From Hymenobacter jeongseonensis (lineage in GTDB: Bacteria; Bacteroidota; Bacteroidia; Cytophagales; Hymenobacteraceae), in contig NZ_JADQDQ010000002.1 of assembly GCF_015694725.1 (NCBI RefSeq), positions 248,001 through 312,000 of the forward strand: a stretch of 64,000 nucleotides of DNA, given 5' to 3'. Under the pieces are notes generated by a model. The model did no database searches, was not told the DNA's origin, and was given only the letters and a program-made list of their open reading frames with translations. This document shows, one piece after another, positions 61,187-64,000 of the stretch. The translations under genes were made by a program, and so were the position numbers. Numbering within the stretch: position 1 is the stretch's first letter; each line of letters opens with the position of its first letter.

Positions 61187-61229
61187 CTTCTTCTAATAAT
61201 TATCGGGGGCCTAATCTTCGCAAAGATAC

Positions 61230-61817
61230 TTACTGCCCCAACACAACCTTGGCGTGGCGGATAACCTTGTCGCCCAAATAATAGCCCTGTTCCACCACAT
61301 CCACGATTTTCCCTTTCAGGTCGTCGCTGGGCGCCGGAATTTGGGTAATGGCCTCGTGCAGTTCAGCGTCGAAGTCGCCGCCCTTCGCCTCCATTGCGGT
61401 CAAACCCTTTTGCTGCAAGGTTTTGTTCAGCTTGGTCTGAATTATTTCGATGCTTTCACGCACGGCGTTCGCATCGGTGGTCTCGGCGGTGGCATTGCGG
61501 GCGCGCTCGAAGTCGTCGAGTACGGGCAGCAAGGCCGTCATCAACTCCTGGCTAGCGGTTTTGAACAGTTCAATTCGCTCCTTAGTTGTGCGGCGCTTGT
61601 AGTTTTCAAACTCTGCCGCCAGGCGCAAGTACTTGTCCTTGAGTTCGGCTAGCTCCGCATCGGTGCGGGTAGCCTCGTGGTGGGGAGCAGCCGTCGCCTC
61701 GGCGCCGGTTTCAGTGGCAGCGGTATTTTCGCCGTCACCATCGGCCATTTCGCCAGCTACGTGCGTGGGGTCGGCGGTCAGGTTGTCGTCCTGGGGCAAG
61801 TTCTTATCGTCAGCCAT
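61230..61817 (-). CDS. grpE: Nucleotide exchange factor GrpE
   Basis: It releases ADP from DnaK. The 195-residue protein has an acidic, disordered N-terminal part (residues 1-55). Then comes the long GrpE helix (LKDKYLRLAAEFENYKRRTTKERIELF) and the C-terminal beta domain with VVEQGYYLGDKVIRHAKVVLG, the standard ending. The ATG at 61817 was chosen; the upstream open frame is non-coding. It is the first gene of the grpE-dnaJ operon and diverges from the small membrane-protein gene at 61959. Confidence 0.96.
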   Translation of the reverse strand: MADDKNLPQDDNLTADPTHVAGEMADGDGENTAATETGAEATAAPHHEATRTDAELAELKDKYLRLAAEFENYKRRTTKERIELFKTASQELMTALLPVLDDFERARNATAETTDANAVRESIEIIQTKLNKTLQQKGLTAMEAKGGDFDAELHEAITQIPAPSDDLKGKIVDVVEQGYYLGDKVIRHAKVVLGQ

Positions 61818-61958
61818 TTTAGGAAATATTCGTCGGAATGGGTTTTTCACGGTGTTAGCCGGTTTGTCAACTGGCGGGCACAAGGAACTTGCCAAAGGGC
61901 TGCGGGCTGCCATAGTGGCATTAGAAGCTAATAAATAGTCGACGCTATATTTACAGCG

Positions 61959-62432
61959 ATGAAATACAAATGGGCTGGCCTATTAGCAGGTTCCATCCTT
62001 GTGCTCTTTGCGGCTCTAACAGCGCGTACAATGAGTTCGGATTTCGCGGGCCTACTCGCTTATGCCTTCATTTTTGCTGGTATTCCCTATACTTTTTACA
62101 AAACGTTTCCATCAAGGCTAGGCCTACTTATCGCAGTTTCACTACCTATTGCATTAGGAATGTCTTGGGGAAGATGGGTCGACTTCTTAATACAGAAACA
62201 GCTTAAAAAGGAAGGTATTGCTACAACCGGAGTCGTAATTGCTGCATGGGAATCACGTACTCGCTACGGTGGTAAGGAAAAGCTGTTTAGAGCTAGTTTC
62301 CGGAGCCAATCGGGTAACCACCAAACCACTTCCTTCGGAAATAGAAACAACCTTCAAAAAGGTGACTCTGTCATCGTGCGATATGCTTTTTCGAACCCTA
62401 GCATCTATCACATCGAAGGATTAGATAATTGA
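61959..62432 (+). CDS. Small membrane protein with DUF3592-like tail
   Basis: A 157-residue protein with two or three N-terminal membrane helices (about 5-22, 30-47, 53-70). The extracytoplasmic part (GIATTGVVIAAWESRTRYGGKEKLFRASFRSQSGNHQTTSF, GDSVIVRYAFSNPSIYHIEG) resembles DUF3592-type beta-rich domains. Function is unknown. The gene is more AT-rich than its neighbours grpE and obgE, which suggests acquisition. It is alone, between two leftward genes. The ATG at 61959 is the first in frame. Confidence 0.65.
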   Translation: MKYKWAGLLAGSILVLFAALTARTMSSDFAGLLAYAFIFAGIPYTFYKTFPSRLGLLIAVSLPIALGMSWGRWVDFLIQKQLKKEGIATTGVVIAAWESRTRYGGKEKLFRASFRSQSGNHQTTSFGNRNNLQKGDSVIVRYAFSNPSIYHIEGLDN

Positions 62433-62557
62433 TGATTTTCTAATCGTGCATCGACTGCTATAAATGATGCTCTTAAGTTACACGATGTTCTAATTCATCA
62501 GGCTAGAAAACAAAATAGGCAACGCTTACTGCAGCAGTTTCTGCCTAATTGAAAGCG

Positions 62558-63616
62558 TTAGGACGCCCACTCTTCGCGCTCTTCCTCGCCGAAACCTTCG
62601 CGCTTGGCCGGCGCAGCATTCTTGCGGTTTTCCTCCAACACCTTCCAAATCATGTCCTTCAGCTGCATGATGTTTTTATTCGTCAGGCTGGAAATGAAGA
62701 TGGACGGAATATCTGCTGGCAAAGTCTCCCGAATTTCAGCCTCCAGTTCCTCGTCAATCATGTCAGACTTGGTGATGGCCAGCAGGCGCTTCTTTTCCAG
62801 CAATTCGGGGTTAAATTGTTCCAGTTCCCCCAGCAGCACCTGGTACTCGGCCGCAATGTTGGGGCTGTCGCAGCTTATCATGAAGAGCAGCGTAGAGTTG
62901 CGCTCGATGTGGCGCAGGAAGCGCGTACCGAGTCCTTTGCCCTCGGCTGCGCCCTCAATGATGCCAGGGATATCGGCCATCACGAAGGATTTGTAGTCGC
63001 GGTAGGCCACCACGCCCAAGTTCGGCACCAGGGTGGTGAAGGCGTAGTCGGCAATCTTGGGCTTGGCCGCCGATACTACTGACAGCAGGGTGCTCTTGCC
63101 CGCGTTGGGAAAGCCCACGAGGCCCACATCGGCCAATAGCTTCAGTTCCAGAATGATGATGGCCTCGATAGCCGGCTCGCCAGGCTGCGCGTAGGTGGGC
63201 GCCTGGTTGATGGAGTTCTTGAAATGGTCGTTGCCCCAGCCGCCGCGCCCGCCGGGCACGAGAATGAGGCGCTGGCCGTGTTCCGTGATTTCGAGCAAAT
63301 GGGTGCCATCAGGGTCGCGGGCCACGGTGCCGAGGGGCACTTGCAGCACGATATCCTCCCCTTGCGCGCCGCTGCGCAGGTTTTCGCCCCCACCCTCACC
63401 GTCTTTGGCAAAAACGTGCTTTTGGTATTGCAGGTGCAACAGCGTCCAGAGTTGGGAGTTGCCTTCGAGGATGATGTGACCACCGCGGCCGCCGTCGCCG
63501 CCATCGGGGCCGCCGTTGGGCAGGCCCTTGGCCCGGAAAAAGTGGTGCGAGCCCGCGCCGCCTTTGCCCGAACGGCAGATGAGTTTAACGTAGTCGATGA
63601 AGTTATTAGAAGCCAC
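62558..63616 (-). CDS. obgE: GTPase Obg (CgtA)
   Basis: A ribosome-associated GTPase needed for large-subunit assembly and stress control. The 352-residue protein has the glycine-rich Obg domain ([20 protein letters not shown] near 26-45). The G domain follows: G1 [10 protein letters not shown]3 DIPG and G4 TKSD. The C-terminal tail is short and acidic. The start codon is GTG at 63616, giving [12 protein letters not shown]. It follows adk, the usual Bacteroidota order, with a palindromic repeat between them. Confidence 0.96.
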   Translation of the reverse strand: MASNNFIDYVKLICRSGKGGAGSHHFFRAKGLPNGGPDGGDGGRGGHIILEGNSQLWTLLHLQYQKHVFAKDGEGGGENLRSGAQGEDIVLQVPLGTVARDPDGTHLLEITEHGQRLILVPGGRGGWGNDHFKNSINQAPTYAQPGEPAIEAIIILELKLLADVGLVGFPNAGKSTLLSVVSAAKPKIADYAFTTLVPNLGVVAYRDYKSFVMADIPGIIEGAAEGKGLGTRFLRHIERNSTLLFMISCDSPNIAAEYQVLLGELEQFNPELLEKKRLLAITKSDMIDEELEAEIRETLPADIPSIFISSLTNKNIMQLKDMIWKVLEENRKNAAPAKREGFGEEEREEWAS

Positions 63617-63641
63617 GGGAATGGGGGTATTGAGTGTAAAA

Positions 63642-63750
63642 AACTGTCATCCTGAGCGCAGCGAAGGACCCTAGTCCCGCCGAACGATTTGCAGTAACGC
63701 TAAACCGTGCAAGCGTGCTAAGGTCCTTCGCTGCGCTCAGGATGACAGTT
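63642..63750. repeat. Intergenic palindromic repeat between adk and obgE (GAAGGACC subfamily)
   Basis: Perfect arms of 29 bp (left begins AACTGTCATCCTGAGCGCAG) around a 51-nt loop that contains CCGAACGA. It is the cleanest copy of the second subfamily. Confidence 0.93.
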
Positions 63751-63781
63751 GCAATAAAACAGTCGTGTTAAAAACGTAAAG

Positions 63782-64000
63782 TTACGCTTTCACCTCTTGA
63801 GTTGCCTGGGCCGGGCTTTCGGGCGCGGCGGGCTTGTGCTGGTCGATAAGACCGCAGATTTGGCTGAAGATGGTGTCAATCGGACCAATGCCATTGATGG
63901 CGTGGAATTTATTCTGGGCCGCGTAGTAGCCCGCTACCTGAGCGGTTTCGGTGTTGTACACCGTCACGCGGCGGCGGATTTTGCTTTCGTCCTGGTCGTC
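63782..64000 (-). CDS. adk: Adenylate kinase, C-terminal part (partial)
   Basis: The last 72 codons of adk; the gene continues beyond the right edge. The visible part begins DDQDESKIRRRVTVYNTETA, the C-terminal signature (DDxxExxxxRxxxY) that binds nucleotide in adenylate kinases. A Pro/Ala-rich tail follows near the stop. The enzyme interconverts ATP, AMP and ADP. Pairing with obgE downstream supports the call. Confidence 0.93.
   Translation of the reverse strand, partial: DDQDESKIRRRVTVYNTETAQVAGYYAAQNKFHAINGIGPIDTIFSQICGLIDQHKPAAPESPAQATQEVKA

Overview
The window looks like a chromosomal segment of a GC-rich Bacteroidota, most likely Hymenobacter or a close relative (Cytophagales). This rests on gene content and order read from the sequence plus general knowledge of the phylum; no database was searched. 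Supporting signs are a bacillithiol enzyme (BshA), the block bamD-rpoZ-coaC-coaB-DUF4835-recN, obgE next to adk, an OstA-like LPS-transport protein, copies of the Bacteroidota -7 box TAnnTTTG, and no obvious Shine-Dalgarno sequences. I see no rRNA, tRNA, CRISPR array, insertion sequence, integrase or prophage.

Layout. 0-8.7 kb: the start of a DAHP synthase gene diverging from proline dehydrogenase, a glycine-zipper stress protein, a tail-specific protease, an unrecognised 362-residue protein and lysS. 9-16 kb: two YtxH-type stress proteins (one fused to a CsbD-like domain), small secreted or lipoproteins (Kazal inhibitor, D/R/K-rich repeat protein, Spy-like protein), a cupin, a dienelactone hydrolase and an M28 peptidase. 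16.5-26 kb: a mixed region with an orphan molybdopterin oxidase subunit followed by a methyltransferase, several AT-rich unknown genes, an ABC exporter, an SDR and a 2-hydroxyacid dehydrogenase. 26-34.5 kb: a leftward housekeeping block (OstA-like, BamD, RpoZ, CoaC, CoaB, DUF4835, RecN, FabI). 34.6-42 kb: a kinase-like P-loop protein, tilS, mdh, two adjacent rhomboid proteases and mutL. 42.5-53.9 kb: a GH3/serine-hydrolase fusion, a beta-barrel protein, bshA, an IscA-type protein, a penicillin-acylase homologue and a metal P-type ATPase. 54-64 kb: a ChaN-like protein, an ABC-2 exporter pair, an ECF sigma factor with a membrane partner, grpE-dnaJ, obgE and the end of adk.

The most unusual signal is a scattered family of 84-143 bp intergenic palindromes, nine members here in two sequence subfamilies, plus one unrelated inverted repeat of similar design. 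All ten lie 3' of at least one gene and none lies in a divergent promoter region. One sits exactly between coaC and coaB, which are normally one fused gene: the coaC stop codon touches the repeat, and coaB resumes 123 bp later in the same reading frame. No transposase that could move these repeats is visible in the window.
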